Assembly: GCF_963576675.1 (NCBI RefSeq)
Contig: NC_088910.1
Location: 105,304,807-105,368,806, forward strand
Direction of reading: 5' to 3'
Origin: Euphorbia lathyris
Lineage: Eukaryota; Streptophyta; Magnoliopsida; Malpighiales; Euphorbiaceae
Length of the DNA: 64,000 nt
The position numbers were made by a program, and so were the translations under genes. Every line of letters starts with the position of its first letter. The stretch's first letter is position 1. The notes under the pieces were generated by a model. The model was not told the origin of the DNA. It saw only the letters and a list, made by a program, of their open reading frames with translations, and did no database searches. Of the stretch, positions 34,470 to 46,443 are shown one piece after another.

Positions 34470-36193
34470 GTACCCAATTCTTTTTGGGTCCTTGCTTGTT
34501 AGGTTCAACAGGTAAAGCATCATATTTAATTTTATGGCGACATACTTGGACAGTATGGCCATTCTTTCCACAAAAGTCACAGCTGACCTTCCGTTTAGGA
34601 TTTCTCACCTACTGGTCAGCACCCCAGTGCTGAGCGTGCCAGCACACCTTTATGGTGTGTCCTTTCTTCCCACAGAAGTCACACTGGACTTTCCACTAAA
34701 GATTCCATCTCTGCTGACCAGTACCTCGGTACTGAGTATTCAGAGGAATATTTCTTTTGTTTGGAACCTTTAGTTGGTTCTGGATAGTTGTGACGTCCTT
34801 TGTTAGTTTCTCAGAAACTGATTGGACTTCATAGACAGACTTATGTATGATCTCCATGTTATCATGCAAAGTTGAGTTGTCCTGAAGAAGGAATCTGAGG
34901 TCACTCAACTTGACCTCTTCAACCTCGTCACACCGCCTGCTGAGTGCTCTAACTTTCTTGTTACACTTTTTGACAAGTGTGTAGAGATCACTCAGGGCAT
35001 TAACCATTTCATTTCTGAGCTGGGGAAGTGATATTACCTCATTTGATTGCTCCTCATCGTTAGATGCAATGGAGGGGTCAGCATGCTCAGAGATGCACGG
35101 CTCAGCAAGTTCGTCAGCCATAAAGCAAATCTTTGCTGACTCAGTGGCATCAGCTTCTGATGATGAAGACTCATCGTTGTCGCTCCACGTTGCCACCATT
35201 GCCTTTTTGCCGTTCTTCCTTTCTTTCCTCAGCGTGGGGCAGCTTGACTTGATATGGCCAGTTTGATGACATTCAAAGCATGTAATGGGCTTTGAGTTGT
35301 CCTTCTTGTATTTGTTGTCGCTGGACTCAGCTTTATACTTATCAAACTTTCTGTAAGGCTTCTTAGAATATTTGTCATTCTTTCTGAACAGCCTTTTCAT
35401 CTTCCTTGTGAACATAGCCATCTCTTCATCATCTGTTGAGCTCCCATCAGTGGAGTCAGCTTTCATGACAAGAGATTTTTGCTTCTTGTCTTCAGACTTT
35501 TCCTTCACCTCGAAATTCTTCATTGAGATCTCATGGGTCAGCAATGAGCCGATGAGCATATTTGTAGGTGGTTAAGTCTTGAGCTTCCTCAACAGCAGTC
35601 TTCTTCGCTTGCCAGTTTTTAGGAAGACTCCTAAGAATCTTCTTGACTTGTTATTCCTCAGTGAAGATCTTCCCAAGTCTTTTGAGCTCGTTGATGATGT
35701 TTGTAAACCTTGCATTCATGTCAGATATTCCTTCATCATCGTTCATTTTGAATAGCTCGTATAGTCTCATCTGCTGGTTCACCTTTGACTCCTTCACTTT
35801 GTTGGTTCCTTCGTAGGTGACTTCCAGCTTCTTCCAGATCTCTTGCGCCGACTCACAACCTGATATCTTATTATATTCTGCAGCATCAAGCGCACAGTGA
35901 AGCATATTTATAGCCGAAGCATGATTCTGTAGCTTCTTGAGATCATCCTCTGTCCATTTGGCCTCAGCTTTGACAACTGTTTGGCCAACCACAACTTCAA
36001 CAGGAACAAACGGGCCTTGGACTATTGAAAGCCATGCACTCATGTTTGTTGCCTGAATAAAGTTTTTCATCCTATTCTTCCAGAAGGTATAGTTAGACCT
36101 GAAGAATAGGGGAGGCCGAGTAATGGACAGCCCCTCAAGTAAGATCTGAGTTGTCTGGTTTCCTGGGAGAAACCGAGTGTTGTTTTCAGCCAT
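34470..36193 (-). pseudogene. Sirevirus-like gag with CCHC knuckles, broken
   Basis: ATG at 36193; open to a TAA at 35651 (180 codons: NYTFWKNRMKNFIQATN, ALDAAEYNKISGCESAQEIW, LKRLGKIFTEE). The frame continues with KKILRSLPKNWQAKKTAVEE until a shift near 35560, then reads on in another frame (35559-34696). One CCHC knuckle is CFECHQTGHIKSSC. Two more, CDFCGKKGHTIKVC and CDFCGKNGHTVQVC, lie at about 34680 and 34575, separated by a TAG. The long polar region between holds an acidic and a coiled stretch. The products would be truncated; trans-packaging only. Confidence 0.85.
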
Positions 36194-36241
36194 AGTGGGG
36201 ATCAGCTCAAGGTCGTTAAGCCTTTAACAGTGAGCTTTTAA

Positions 36242-36253
36242 GCTCTGATACCA
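36242..36253 (-). promoter_or_regulatory. Primer binding site, initiator-Met tRNA
   Basis: Minus-strand TGGTATCAGAGC, two bases (AG) after the 5' LTR end. Confidence 0.93.
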
Positions 36254-36255
36254 CT

Positions 36256-37600
36256 TGTTGGTCCCTTATAACGTAACAAGTTAGTTCCAAGGGGGGGATA
36301 TGAACTATTTTAAAAATTTAAGTATGTTAAGGCTGACTTATTTTTCTTTGAAAAGGATTACACAGCGCGCTGAGTCAATAGGACACTAGCTTAGTCAACT
36401 GGTGACTAAGTCAGCTTCTTTCGTTGAGTCAGGAGATAACACTTTGAGTCTATTCCTGAACTCAGATACTCAATACACACAACTCAGCTTGACCTCTTTA
36501 CTTGGTCAGTTTTGTTTAAGCAAGCAATATATATATTAAGGAGTTTAAGGTTAGAAAGATATTACTCAGCAGATTTATCCAGGTTCAGCCTCCAAGCCTA
36601 CGTCCTGTCCCCGGAACACGTTCCGAGATTTCAAATTCTCTACTGAGCTCTTTAACGGTAGAGCATCAAACCTTTTACAACTTAGAAGCTGAGTATAACA
36701 AGAGTACCTTCCTCTATACCTTTACTCACTCCTAATCTCACGCTGAGTACTATAACCGAGTACTCAGCCTCTCCTTTCTATAATCTCTATAAATGATAAA
36801 GATTTGTCCTAAACAACAATTGCTAAGACACCTTAGATGATTGAATAATCACTCTAGACTTTTACACGAAAGATATGAAATTTGGTGTAAGAATTTGCTT
36901 TGCTTTTTCTTGCAGAACTTTGAGTAGAATTTTGGTCAGCGTAATGGCTTGATCAAGTTCTGTATGTAATGAAGCAACTGAAGGGCTCTATTTATAGAGA
37001 CGTCTGAGACATCAGTCATTTCGAATTTCGAAATAACCGTTGGAGGGAAACGGCTTCCTGTCATTGTCACTCAGTTTTGCTCAGAGCTCTCGGCCAATCA
37101 GATTTGAGTATCTTCTGTCCTCGGTCAGTGTTGAGCAGCTTTTAGTCAGCTCGGCAGAATGTCTCTCCATTTATGGTAAGGTCAACTAGACAGCGTTCTG
37201 TGTCTTCTGAACTTTACCCAAAGTGGAAACACTTTGTCTGGAAGTTGTTCTTGCTCAGCTGCTTTCTTATACTCTTTGTCGATTCAACTCAGCGGCTTCA
37301 CTCCGAAGTTGTTCAACGAAGGTCTTCTAGATCCTTCTCTTGCTGAGTTGCGTTTTGATCATAACGACAGCGTTTTGCACACGCGGGCCGAGTTGTCTTG
37401 ATCTGTTTGACTTGGGCATTGACTTCCCTATGGGCCTTGGGCTTTTTATTCTTTATGTCTTATAAACAATTTTAACTCAACATTGAACAAACACATTAGT
37501 ATAATAAATCAAAACATTTAAACTTAGTGTGTTTAGAATATATTTAATTTTACTTAAATAATTTTGTCAAATCAAAATCATGTGGAAAGATGTTTCAACA
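36256..37600 (-). repeat. Sirevirus-like 5' LTR (1345 bp)
   Basis: TG...CA ends; aligns throughout with 26098-27456. A TATAAATA box on the minus strand (36996-36989) is followed by the presumed transcription start. The primer site is two bases inside the element. Confidence 0.93.
36989..36996 (-). promoter_or_regulatory. TATA box of the Sirevirus-like 5' LTR
   Basis: Minus-strand TATAAATA in CTCTATAAATAGAGC, mid-LTR, conserved in both LTRs. The surrounding short palindrome CTCTA.TTTATAGAG is also conserved. Confidence 0.7.
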
Positions 37601-38231
37601 ATTATCAACTACCCTTTTGAGTTTTTATGTATATATATGTATATATAACTTTATAGTTTCCAGAAAATTAAATTTTTGTGGTGATTTTTGCCATACATTT
37701 GATTAATTGGAGTTTTATGATTTAGTTATTAACATGAGCTTAAAGTTAAGTTCAAGTAATTATATATGTATTTGCATGCCAATTTCAACCTATAATATAT
37801 ATTTATGTACACATGATTTGAGTTTTATTTTGATGAACTTAGTATATTTGATTAATAGTTGTATAAGATTTGATATTTTGAGAAATAAAATTAAAGAAAA
37901 GTGTATTGAGAAACTTTATTGAAGTTGATTTGTGAAGAAATGTGTATACATGTATTAAGTGATTTTCTATAAATTTATTTCTCAAAGTAAATTTTAGTTT
38001 TAACTAAAGATTATTAAAATAGTAATTTTGATGAAATTATGATTTATTGAAATGAAGTATATATACGATGATTTTATGTGTTTATTTTTAAAAAATTGAA
38101 GTTATTAGTGATAAATATATCAATAAATTATTTATTGGTGATTTTGGGTTCAATAATGATTTATGATTTAATATTTTTGGAAATTGATTGAGAAAGGTAT
38201 TTGAGAAAATTCTATGATGTTGATTTATGAG

Positions 38232-38232
<1 letters not shown>

Positions 38233-38291
<59 letters not shown>
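38233..38291. repeat. (AT)n microsatellite
   Basis: About 58 bases of uninterrupted TA dinucleotides inside the right part of the solo LTR. Confidence 0.95.
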
Positions 38292-38293
<2 letters not shown>

Positions 38294-39515
38294 GATTTTA
38301 GTCATATTAAAGGAGTATTTGATTTTAGATGGTTTTGTATTTTGAACAATTTTTAGAGAATATTTGAATAATTGTGGTTCTTTTGTGGATGCCAAATGGT
38401 TTATGGTTATGAAATAATTATGAAATTTGATTGTGAAAAGAGATTTGAGCATGTTAGAATTTTATGATATAATATTTTTAGTATCCATCAAGAGTAATCC
38501 GGATATGTGGCTTTAATTAAAGTCCGTATTTAGTGAAACATACGGCATGTGTACACAGTTGAAAGACCTATCGGGTATGGCAAAGAAGTGTTGAGTAAGA
38601 CATGCGGGATAGGCAAATTATGAGATATCTCGATTCTATTATATTGTGGGGATTGATACATACAGGGATTATCTCTCAGATGGATACGGTCTATAAAGTA
38701 TTTGTTGAGATGCAGTTTATGAAGTATTTTATTAAGATACATTTGATGAAATATTTTATGAAGTATTCATCGAAATACGGTTTATGAAGTATTTATTGAT
38801 TTACGGTTGATTTGAGTAAATGGTTAATTGCAAACATATTTATTTTGTATAGTTGAGATTTTAAACAAATAAATATATATAACTGTTTTGAACACAAATT
38901 TTGTATTAAGTAATTTGGTACAATGACTTACGTCTTGACACTGTGTGATATTTGAGTAATAATGTTTATAAACAAGTTTATGGTATTTAAATTGCATATT
39001 TGGTTAAAAGTGCTATTTTGAGTATTTTATTATGGTTTCATCCATAAAAGTTCATTTTTAAGAATATGAATTTTATATAATGAATTTGGAAATTAAACTA
39101 TAGATATAGTTATTTTGAGTATAAGTATTTTATGTAGTTGATAATTGCTTACTGAGATTTATGTCTCACGTTTTTAAATGTTTTAATGTTTTTAGGTGAG
39201 AAAGTACAAGATATAGAGAAGATTATCGACTGATTAGGTGAAGATTGGAAGTTATTGCTTATCGTTAGAATTATTATTAGAACCTTAGTATTTCAACTGT
39301 AATATGATGGAGAGTTGGTAAATATGCTGAGGTTCTTGAATGAATAATGTAGCAGGAATATTGATTTATTTAGAATATACATTTAAGAGGAATGCTTATA
39401 AAAGTGATATTTATGATATTTGGATAATTCGAAGACTACTAAGTGTTGATTGTGATCTTTCTATTTCACGTCCAATGCCGATTGAGGTCGTTTAAGGGTC
39501 GGGTGTGACATGCAA

Positions 39516-40041
39516 ACGCCTTCATTTCTTGAGCTTTTCCATGAATATTCATCCATAAAATCTTGTCATATTTGCTCGCGTCACAAGTCGGGAATGTGTT
39601 TGGCTAAAATCATTAACCAAGCATATACGAGAATCGTGCGGTAGATCATTAGATAAAGGAATCCTGACTATAATATATGAAGATAATGCAACTTGTGTTG
39701 CTCAATTGAAGGAAGACTACATTAAAGGAGACAAAATAAAGTAAATTTCACCAAAAAAATTATCTACTTATGATCTTCAAAAGAATAATGAGATCAATAT
39801 TTAGCAAATTCGATCAAGTGGCAATCTGACAGATTTGTTCACAAAGGCATTATCTTCTACAACTTTTAAGAAGTTGGTTTATGGTATTGGAATGCGTCAT
39901 CTCGGAGATCTTTAATAATATTGAGAACAATGGAGTAAACATTTGTACTTTTTTCTTTTAACCAATGATTTTGTCCCATTGGATTTTACTTGATAAGTTT
40001 TTTAATGAGCCAGTTCGCATGGATGAACATTCAAGTGGGAG
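39516..40041 (+). pseudogene. Copia RNase H C-terminal remnant and polypurine tract
   Basis: Plus-strand frame with stops: LTIIYEDNATCVAQLKEDYIKG, ISPKKLSTYDLQKN, IRSSGNLTDLFTKALSS, FKKLVYGIGMRHLGDL, the usual C end of Copia RNase H. A purine tract AAGTGGGAG (40033-40041) follows. It begins right at the solo LTR junction, so its upstream part is not contiguous here. Confidence 0.85.
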
Positions 40042-40457
40042 TGTTATGAAATAATTAAGTCAATAGTGAATTAATGGATTTCCATCGTATTAAATGAATG
40101 TCTACGAACAACTGAACATGTATTAATTATGTACATGAGATTATTAAAAATAAGTGCAAATACAACTATTCATTTGTAAGTTTATTACTATAAACATGTT
40201 TATCTCCCCATTTGTAATAAAGACCAAAATTAAGGTTTTTATGTATTTATTATTTTCTTTCAATCTAAGTTCTTCGTATAGTATATTAATCTTCATATAT
40301 ATATATTGATATATATATATATATATATATTAATTTACATATAAGTGTAGTTATATTCATAATATAATTCGGTAATTTTATAATATTTTTTATTTTTTTT
40401 ATATTTATTTATCGACACACATGTACTTCGATTCATCTATCCGGTTTCTAATAATTT
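40042..40457 (+). repeat. Start of a Copia 3' LTR
   Basis: TGTTATGAAATAATTAAG follows the polypurine tract directly. The LTR end was not found; a Mutator-type MITE interrupts the region at 40458. Contains (AT)n near 40300-40330. Confidence 0.6.
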
Positions 40458-40769
40458 GGGTACAACCTTCAATTTTGCACACAAAACTGTACAACCTTTT
40501 GGTAACTTCCGACTAAGTCGGTAATTGTGACCAGTCAACGCACACCGGTCAACTTGACCTCCTTAAAAGTCAAAATTACTGATGTGATGCATTGACTAGT
40601 CAATTTTTAACTTTTCGAAAGGTCAAATTGCTGACATGAGGCTTCGTGTTGACCGGTCATAATTATCGGTTGTACATTTTAATGAGAGATTACAAAAAAA
40701 ATTGTACAATTTGAAGGTTGTACACCAAAATATGAAAAATGATTAAAAAAAATTGTACACAATTTACCC
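40458..40769. mobile_element. Mutator-type MITE
   Basis: 312 bp with a 10 bp imperfect duplication CTAATAATTT / CTAATAACTT (40448-40457, 40770-40779). Ends GGGTACAACC and inverse GGGTAAATTG. Internal GTACAACCTT / AAGGTTGTAC and GACCGGTCA-type motifs occur in inverted positions. Confidence 0.8.
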
Positions 40770-40779
40770 CTAATAACTT

Positions 40780-41162
40780 TATTGTTTATTTTCTACCGTT
40801 GATCTTCTTCATCTTGTACACACCCATATCATTTGCATGATCTGTCTTAGCAACACTCTTCAATGTCACCTGTCTATGTTATTTGAACTTTTTGTTGAAC
40901 AATTAGATTTTCATTATGTATTAACACTTATTTTCAATAATTATTATACTTATATTCATTTCACATTTTTATCTTTAGAAGGTTTAATAAATTGAAAATG
41001 AAAAGACGAAGGAAAAGAAAGATAAGACAGCCCCACGAAGAAGAAAGACTTACAAGACAAGTCACATAATACTAATTTATTATGTGTATATATATAGCAT
41101 AGCATGCCCCCACTCTAGCTTGTCTATGTCTTGCCAACTATATACGGTCCAAAATATTTAAT
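40780..41162. other. Unassigned stretch
   Basis: AT-rich; may be the rest of the Copia LTR. No coding signal. Confidence 0.35.
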
Positions 41163-41171
41163 TATAATTCA

Positions 41172-41677
41172 GATTGAATTTCTAAAAAAAAAAATATATA
41201 TATATATATATATTGGTCCCTAAATTTTCAAAGTGTTCCAATAACATATTAACTTGTATAAAATATTCTCTTAGCCTCTTAAATTTGCATAAAATGTAAT
41301 TAATCACTCAATTACAAAAAAAATAAGTTAGATGCAGAAAATGTATTTCACGCATCTTATAGAATGTTATTACATAATTAAAAAATAGATTAAAATGGAA
41401 GTTATTACTTGTTCAACTATAAAACTTGTCTTCTCTAATATTAGAACTGCATACCCTAATCTTTGTCATTTACTTTTTTTGAAGACACGTGTAATACATC
41501 TTCCGCATTTAACTTACTTTTTTACAACTGAGTGATCAATTGATTACATTCTGTGCAAGTTCAGATGGCTAATTGAACATTTTATGCAAGTTGAGAGGGC
41601 TATCGACACACTTTGAAAGTTCAGGTGGCTAATCAAGCTTTTTGGACAAGTTTAGGGGACAAATGATGTCTTAATCC
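41172..41677. mobile_element. Mutator-type MITE, family H copy 1
   Basis: Exact 9 bp duplication TATAATTCA (41163-41171, 41678-41686). Ends GATTGAATTTC and inverse GGATTAAGAC are weakly inverted; subterminal phrases TTGGTCCCTAAATTTTC and inverse match better. The interior aligns with 44568-45051. A (TA)n run near 41193-41213 has lengthened the left end. Confidence 0.78.
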
Positions 41678-41686
41678 TATAATTCA

Positions 41687-42289
41687 GGTTTCATAATTTC
41701 GTATTAGAAACTAATTCATGCATTTAGGGAAAAAGTTTCAGCAAAGAACAGTTCTAAGGGATGGTGATGGAACATGAATAAACTGAATCCCATATCAGAA
41801 ATAGAGAAAAAGTGATTGTGGTTTATTATAGTAAGATAAGAATCCAATACATGTAAATACGTTTTAAAACCGTGAGGTCCAAAATATTAAATTTAGACTA
41901 AAACGGACAATATCTACGTATTATTAAACCAAGATGTTACAAATTTCTAACATTGTTGCGAGGTTTATAAGTTAATTACGAAATTTTAAGAAAATTTCGA
42001 TTTTTGAAATTATGGACCAATAAAATTACATTAGGATATAATAATAATAATAATAGTTAAAATAAGGTAGTTAGAAAAGTATATTCTCTCTCTGGATGGG
42101 GACACAAATTTAAATATGTATATGTGTAGTAATGAATATTGGACCAATTAATTAATTAAGTTCCATTGAAGTTGTATTATATGTGGTCACATATTAAACT
42201 AAGAACATTTACTTATATCGAAGTTGTTTTTAATATGAACAACTTTCAACAACAAAAATTTAATTAAGTTTTTGATTGTTTTTGGTTAT
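41687..42289. other. AT-rich stretch without recognised feature
   Basis: Short (ATA)n near 42040 and A/T runs only. Confidence 0.4.
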
Positions 42290-42699
42290 TAATTGTTGGT
42301 TTTATTTTTAAATATCCTTGCTTGATTAATCACATATAAATCCGAATAAATTAGATGAATAATCTAGTTATCTCTTATAGTACAGATTATCTACATATTT
42401 TACAGCGTAAGAAATCGAATAGTGATTTTGTATTATCGGTCATTACGCCACTTTAAAAGAAGAAGCGATGAACTAAATGCTATTAAGTTATGGATGTTTT
42501 GAGTGTACATATATTGTCTTGGAGTCTTCTATTTGTAGGACATTAAGATATCCAAAGATATTAGGTGTGATCTCCCAAACATTTGTGCACCACAAAAATG
42601 CTTGACTAATTTTTTTGGATTATGGAGATTAAATTAGAAATCCGTTTCTCTTATCATATTCCTTCCATCATAATCTAATTTGATTGTCCGACTTTTATA
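42290..42699. repeat. Repeat segment P, uninterrupted copy
   Basis: Aligns in order with 46335-46443, 49814-49997, 50481-50515 and 51041-51090: shared ATATAAATCCGAATAAATTA, TTTTACAG, AAGAAATCGAA, GTGATTTTGTATTA, AGATTAGGTGT, CTCCCAAA, TTGGATTATGGAGATTAAAT. It lacks the three insertions found there. It is probably part of a dispersed retrotransposon sequence; no coding. Confidence 0.82.
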
Positions 42700-42708
42700 A
42701 AAAAAAAA

Positions 42709-43388
42709 GGCTTAATGCTTTTCTAGCTCCCTTATCTATCCAAATTGGTTATTTTACCCATTAACTCATCGAATGTTCTATTTACCCCCTTAACTCCATA
42801 AAAATGGTATTTCTCACCCCCTTAACTTGTCCAAATTGATCATTTTACCCATTCTCAACTCATCGAATATCCAATTTACCCCCTTAACTCCATAAAAGTG
42901 GTATTTCTCACCACTTATGATCCTATTTACACTCTTAACTCCATAAAAATTGTATTTCTTATCCCTTTATAGTAGTCAAAAAAGTTGAAAAGAGAAAAAA
43001 TGAATAAAAAATACAAATAACAAGAACATTAATATAAACAAGTTAAATACATTATATGTAGGGATAATGTACCAAAATAGGCATATGATTTTTGGAGAAG
43101 TGTCAATTTAGGTTCCACTTACAAAATAGCATAAATATATAGGTTTAACGTTTAAAAAAAGTTATCAATTTAGGCTTCGATAACGGATTATAAGGGATGA
43201 AAAATACCACTTTTTATGGAGTTAAGGGGGTAAATAGAACATTCTATGAGTTGAGGGGATAAATGGACAAGTTGGGGGGTGAGAAATACCACTTTTATGG
43301 AGTTAAGAGGGTAAATAGGACATTCGATGAGTTAGGGGGTAAAATGACCAATTTAGACAAGTTAAGGGGGTTGGCGAAACATTATGTC
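42709..43388. mobile_element. Mutator-type MITE, family D copy 2
   Basis: Same length class, orientation and interior as 11101-11777. Ends GGCTTAATGC... and ...CATTATGTC. It is inserted in an A run, so the 9 bp duplication (TAAAAAAAA on the right) is ambiguous on the left. Confidence 0.87.
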
Positions 43389-43397
43389 TAAAAAAAA

Positions 43398-44002
43398 CTT
43401 GCTTGTTTGACCTGGCCTTTCTAGGTCGAATCAGTAATGACCCTTATAGATTATCTTTCTAAAATAGTCAAGTTAGACTTTATATCAAAAGTAAGTTAAA
43501 GGTCTTGGGGATAAAATTTCAAAAATCACAGTTTTACTAAGTGAGTCTCTCATTAGGAAAAGTCGAATTCGTCGTCTCTTTTCCATCTCATGATCACTAA
43601 CTACACATGATATGAAATCATGTGTTTCGGTGTCTCTTCCTTTCCTTTTGAAAGAGGTGCATGCTTGTCATCAACATCATACGAAAGCATCAATTAAGAG
43701 GTGTCTAAACATCTAACATTAGTTCACTTTCCTTAGAACTACTTTCGGTTATAAAGACAAAAAGGTCCGAGTTACTTTTAACTTTCCTTTTAGATTACAC
43801 ATTATCTCTTATATATATGCACATTCTGTATGTATATATGTATCTTGCACTTTATTGAAACTATTTTCATAGTTCAAGAAGAAGGCTCAAAGAATAAGTT
43901 CTCGGTTTGTTCAAAAACAACTTCATTTGTATTTTTATCAACATAATGACAAAATAAGAGTAAACACTCATGTGATTCGAACTTTATGGAATAATTATGT
44001 TC
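43398..44002. other. Unassigned stretch
   Basis: No coding or terminal-repeat signal recognised; slightly richer in GTC/GAC words than its surroundings. Confidence 0.35.
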
Positions 44003-44005
44003 TTA

Positions 44006-45353
44006 GGTACCGTTTGGTTCGTGGAATGGAATAGAATGAAATAGATTAATTGTGGAATAGAATAGGAAAGAATAAAATAGTTAGTTTAGTTGATGGGATG
44101 TGATAAGATGAAATAGCTAATTTTTTTTTTGTTCAAAAACAATATTACCCTCAAATATAATTTCTTATTTCTTTTAAAATTTTAATTACAACAAGCCGTT
44201 ATTCAAATGTTTAATATATATTGTTTAAAGAAAAAATAACAAGTGAAAAACGGAAAAAACCTGAAAACAATAAAAGTAGGAAAAAAAACACAAAAATAGA
44301 CAAAACATGAAAAAGCGGTAAAAACATGAAAAAACGGAAGGCATGAAAAAAATAAAAATAAAGTAAAAACAAAAAACACGAAATAACTAAACCAAAAGAT
44401 TAATTAAACATTCTTCAAAAAAAAGATTAATTAAACAAAATTGAAATATAAAATTTGATAATAGTAATAGAATAAAACTAAGGAAATTAAACCAAAGTAA
44501 TAAAATCCACTGGTAGAAAAGAATAAAATGTACATGAATTATAAACCTTCATGGCGTTTTTATTTTAGGTTTAATACCTTATTTTGATTGACCCTGAGCT
44601 TTCAAAGTTTCCTCGTAGCCCTCTCAACTTGTATAAAATGTTCAATTTGTCCCCTGAACTTGCCTAAAATGTAATCAATTGATCACTCGGTTGCAAAAAA
44701 GTAAGTTAAATGCGGAAGATGTATTCCACGCATCTTAGAATATTATTATATAATTAAAAAATAGATTAAAAATGAAGTTATTGCTTGTTGAACTATACAA
44801 CTTGTCTTCTCTAATATTAGAGCCGCATACCCCGATTTTGGTCATTTTACTTTTTTTAAGACGCATGCAATCATCTTCCCCATTTAACTTGCTTTTTTGC
44901 AACCGAGTGATCAATTGATTACATTTTGTGCAAGTTCATGGGGCTAACTGAACATTTTATGCAAGTTGAGGAAGCTATTTAGACATTTTAAAAGTTCAGA
45001 TGGTCAGTCAAGCTTTTTGGACAAGTTCAGGGACAAATGATATAAAGTATCATATATAAAAGTGTTAACTCTTGATATGCAATTTATTATTTATGAAAGC
45101 AAACTGGTCGAGATCGAGACCGAGAGGATATGTGAAATAGATTGAAATCGAGAGGAGATTGTTAGGGATTTAGTAAAGGAGTAATTTTGTAAATGAAAAA
45201 ATATAGTCTTAGGAATAACTATTCGAAGGTTAAAATGAAGAATGACAATTCCACCAAAATGTGAAATACATATTCTATAGAACAGTTATTCCATGTAAAT
45301 AATTAACCAAATGTAGGAATAGTCCTCTCATATTCTATAAACTAAACAATCCT
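44006..45353. mobile_element. Tourist-like element with a nested Mutator-type MITE
   Basis: Flanked by TTA (44003-44005, 45354-45356). Ends GGTACCGTTTGGTTCGTGGA and inverse AGGATTGTTTAGTTTATAGA match at ~14 of 22 positions; subterminal GGAATAG / CTATTCC motifs occur on both arms. A run of AAAACGGAAAAAAC-like repeats fills 44230-44360. Confidence 0.65.
44568..45051. mobile_element. Mutator-type MITE, family H copy 2
   Basis: Colinear with 41172-41677: shared phrases AACTTGTATAAAATGTTC, AGTAAGTTAAATGCGGAAGA, CTTGTCTTCTCTAATATTAGA, GAGTGATCAATTGATTACATT. Ends GGTTTAATACC and ...GTATC. No clear duplication, so boundaries are approximate. Confidence 0.72.
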
Positions 45354-45369
45354 TTAGAGTGCTTGAAAA

Positions 45370-46223
45370 GAAGGATGCTTACATCCGACATAATCTCTGG
45401 GATCTAATATGTTTCACATAAACATATCTTGGGATAGGTTTGGTAAGTGGATCTGCAACAATGTCATGAGCTGAAATATACTTCACATGAACTTCTTTAC
45501 GTGCAATTAAGTCTCTGACAATGATAATTAATCTCTATATCTTTGGACTTACTATGGAACCTTTGACCTTTAGCAAAATCAATAGCAAACTAACTATCAT
45601 TGTTGATTACGATAGGAGTATGTGAGGCAGTAACATTCAAATGATTCATAGATGTATTTAACCATTCTGCCTCCTACACTGTAGACGAGTATGATACATA
45701 CTATGCTTCGATTGTGTAGGGAAATATATGTTTGTTTCTTACTACTAAATGATATTGCACCATTTTCTAACAAGAAAACATACCCTAACATGGATTTTCT
45801 CTCATCCAAGTTTCTTGCCCAATTTGTATTTGTGTATCCTCTCAATTTTAGATCATTTCCTTGATACACAGAGAGTAAATCTGCAGTTGTTTTAAGATAC
45901 CTCATTATTCTTTTCACTACTGTCCAATGTGCTTGTCCGGGGTTGGACTGATATCTACTCACCATTCTAATGACATGATAGATATCAGGTATTGTACACA
46001 ACATAGCGCATATTAGATTACGTACAACACTAACATAAGTAATAGTTCCCATATGTTCAATATCGTGTTTTAGGCACATTTCTTTACTAAGGCTCGCACT
46101 TTTGGCCATTGGGCTATCTATGGGTTTGTAATTGCACATATTAAATCGTTCATGAATTTTGTTGATGTATGTCTCTTGAGACAATGCCAATACTTTCTTT
46201 GAAAAATGGTCCCAATAATGCAT
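45370..46223 (-). pseudogene. Copia RT C-terminus and RNase H remnant
   Basis: Open 208 codons on the minus strand: ALSQETYINKIHERFNM, NYKPIDSPMAKSASLSKE, AHWTVVKRIMRYLKTT, LRGYTNTNWARNLDERKSM, GAISFSSKKQTYISL. This is the Copia RT end (SQ..YI..IL.RF, P...G) joined to RNase H. TNTNWARN replaces the usual TDAD/DADWA signature, so the first catalytic Asp is lost. Further degraded RNase H lies to ~45370. It is unlike the Sirevirus-like element and older. Confidence 0.85.
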
Positions 46224-46334
46224 TTTTATTTTAAATAAATACTGATTTAATCCTCTGGTTAATTACTATTATTAAAAAAAACGTATCAATTTTAATCTGT
46301 GGATTAACATGACAGAAGTGTGGCTTTTATATCA

Positions 46335-46443
46335 ATGTTAGATTCAATCATATATAAATCCGAATAAATTAAACGGATAATCGGATTACCTCTTGTACTG
46401 CGGAAGAAATTAATCGGATTACTCACGTGTTTTACAGTGGAAG
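46335..46443. repeat. Repeat segment P, second copy (first piece)
   Basis: Homologous to 42300-42420; it ends at the GGAAG target of the LTR retrotransposon. Its other pieces are 49814-49997, 50481-50515 and 51041-51090. Confidence 0.8.

Larger units (their letters stand above)
26098..37600 (-). mobile_element. Full-length Sirevirus-like Copia retrotransposon, 11.5 kb
   Basis: LTRs 26098-27456 and 36256-37600 (TGTTGG...CAACA), flanked by the exact duplication ATTAT (26093-26097, 37601-37605). Minus-strand order: 5' LTR, primer site (36253-36242), gag with three CCHC-type knuckles, pol (protease, integrase, RT, RNase H), an extra ~950-codon ORF, three purine tracts, 3' LTR. By eye the LTRs differ by roughly two dozen substitutions plus a poly-G length change, i.e. 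about 2%, a recent insertion. Every major ORF carries stops or a frameshift, so it is non-autonomous now. A large extra ORF after pol and multiple polypurine tracts are Sirevirus traits. Confidence 0.93.
25561..39510. mobile_element. Solo LTR of ~2.44 kb, split by the Sirevirus-like element
   Basis: Starts TGTCACATCC at 25561 and ends GGTGTGACA at 39510, flanked by the exact 5 bp duplication TGCAA (25556-25560, 39511-39515). The two parts are 25561-26097 and 37606-39510; the 26098-37600 element and its second ATTAT copy lie between. Total LTR length without the insertion is ~2442 bp. TGTCACA.../...TGTGACA ends suggest a Ty3/Gypsy LTR, but no internal region is present, so the superfamily is inferred. 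The solo LTR implies LTR-LTR recombination before the later insertion. Confidence 0.88.
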
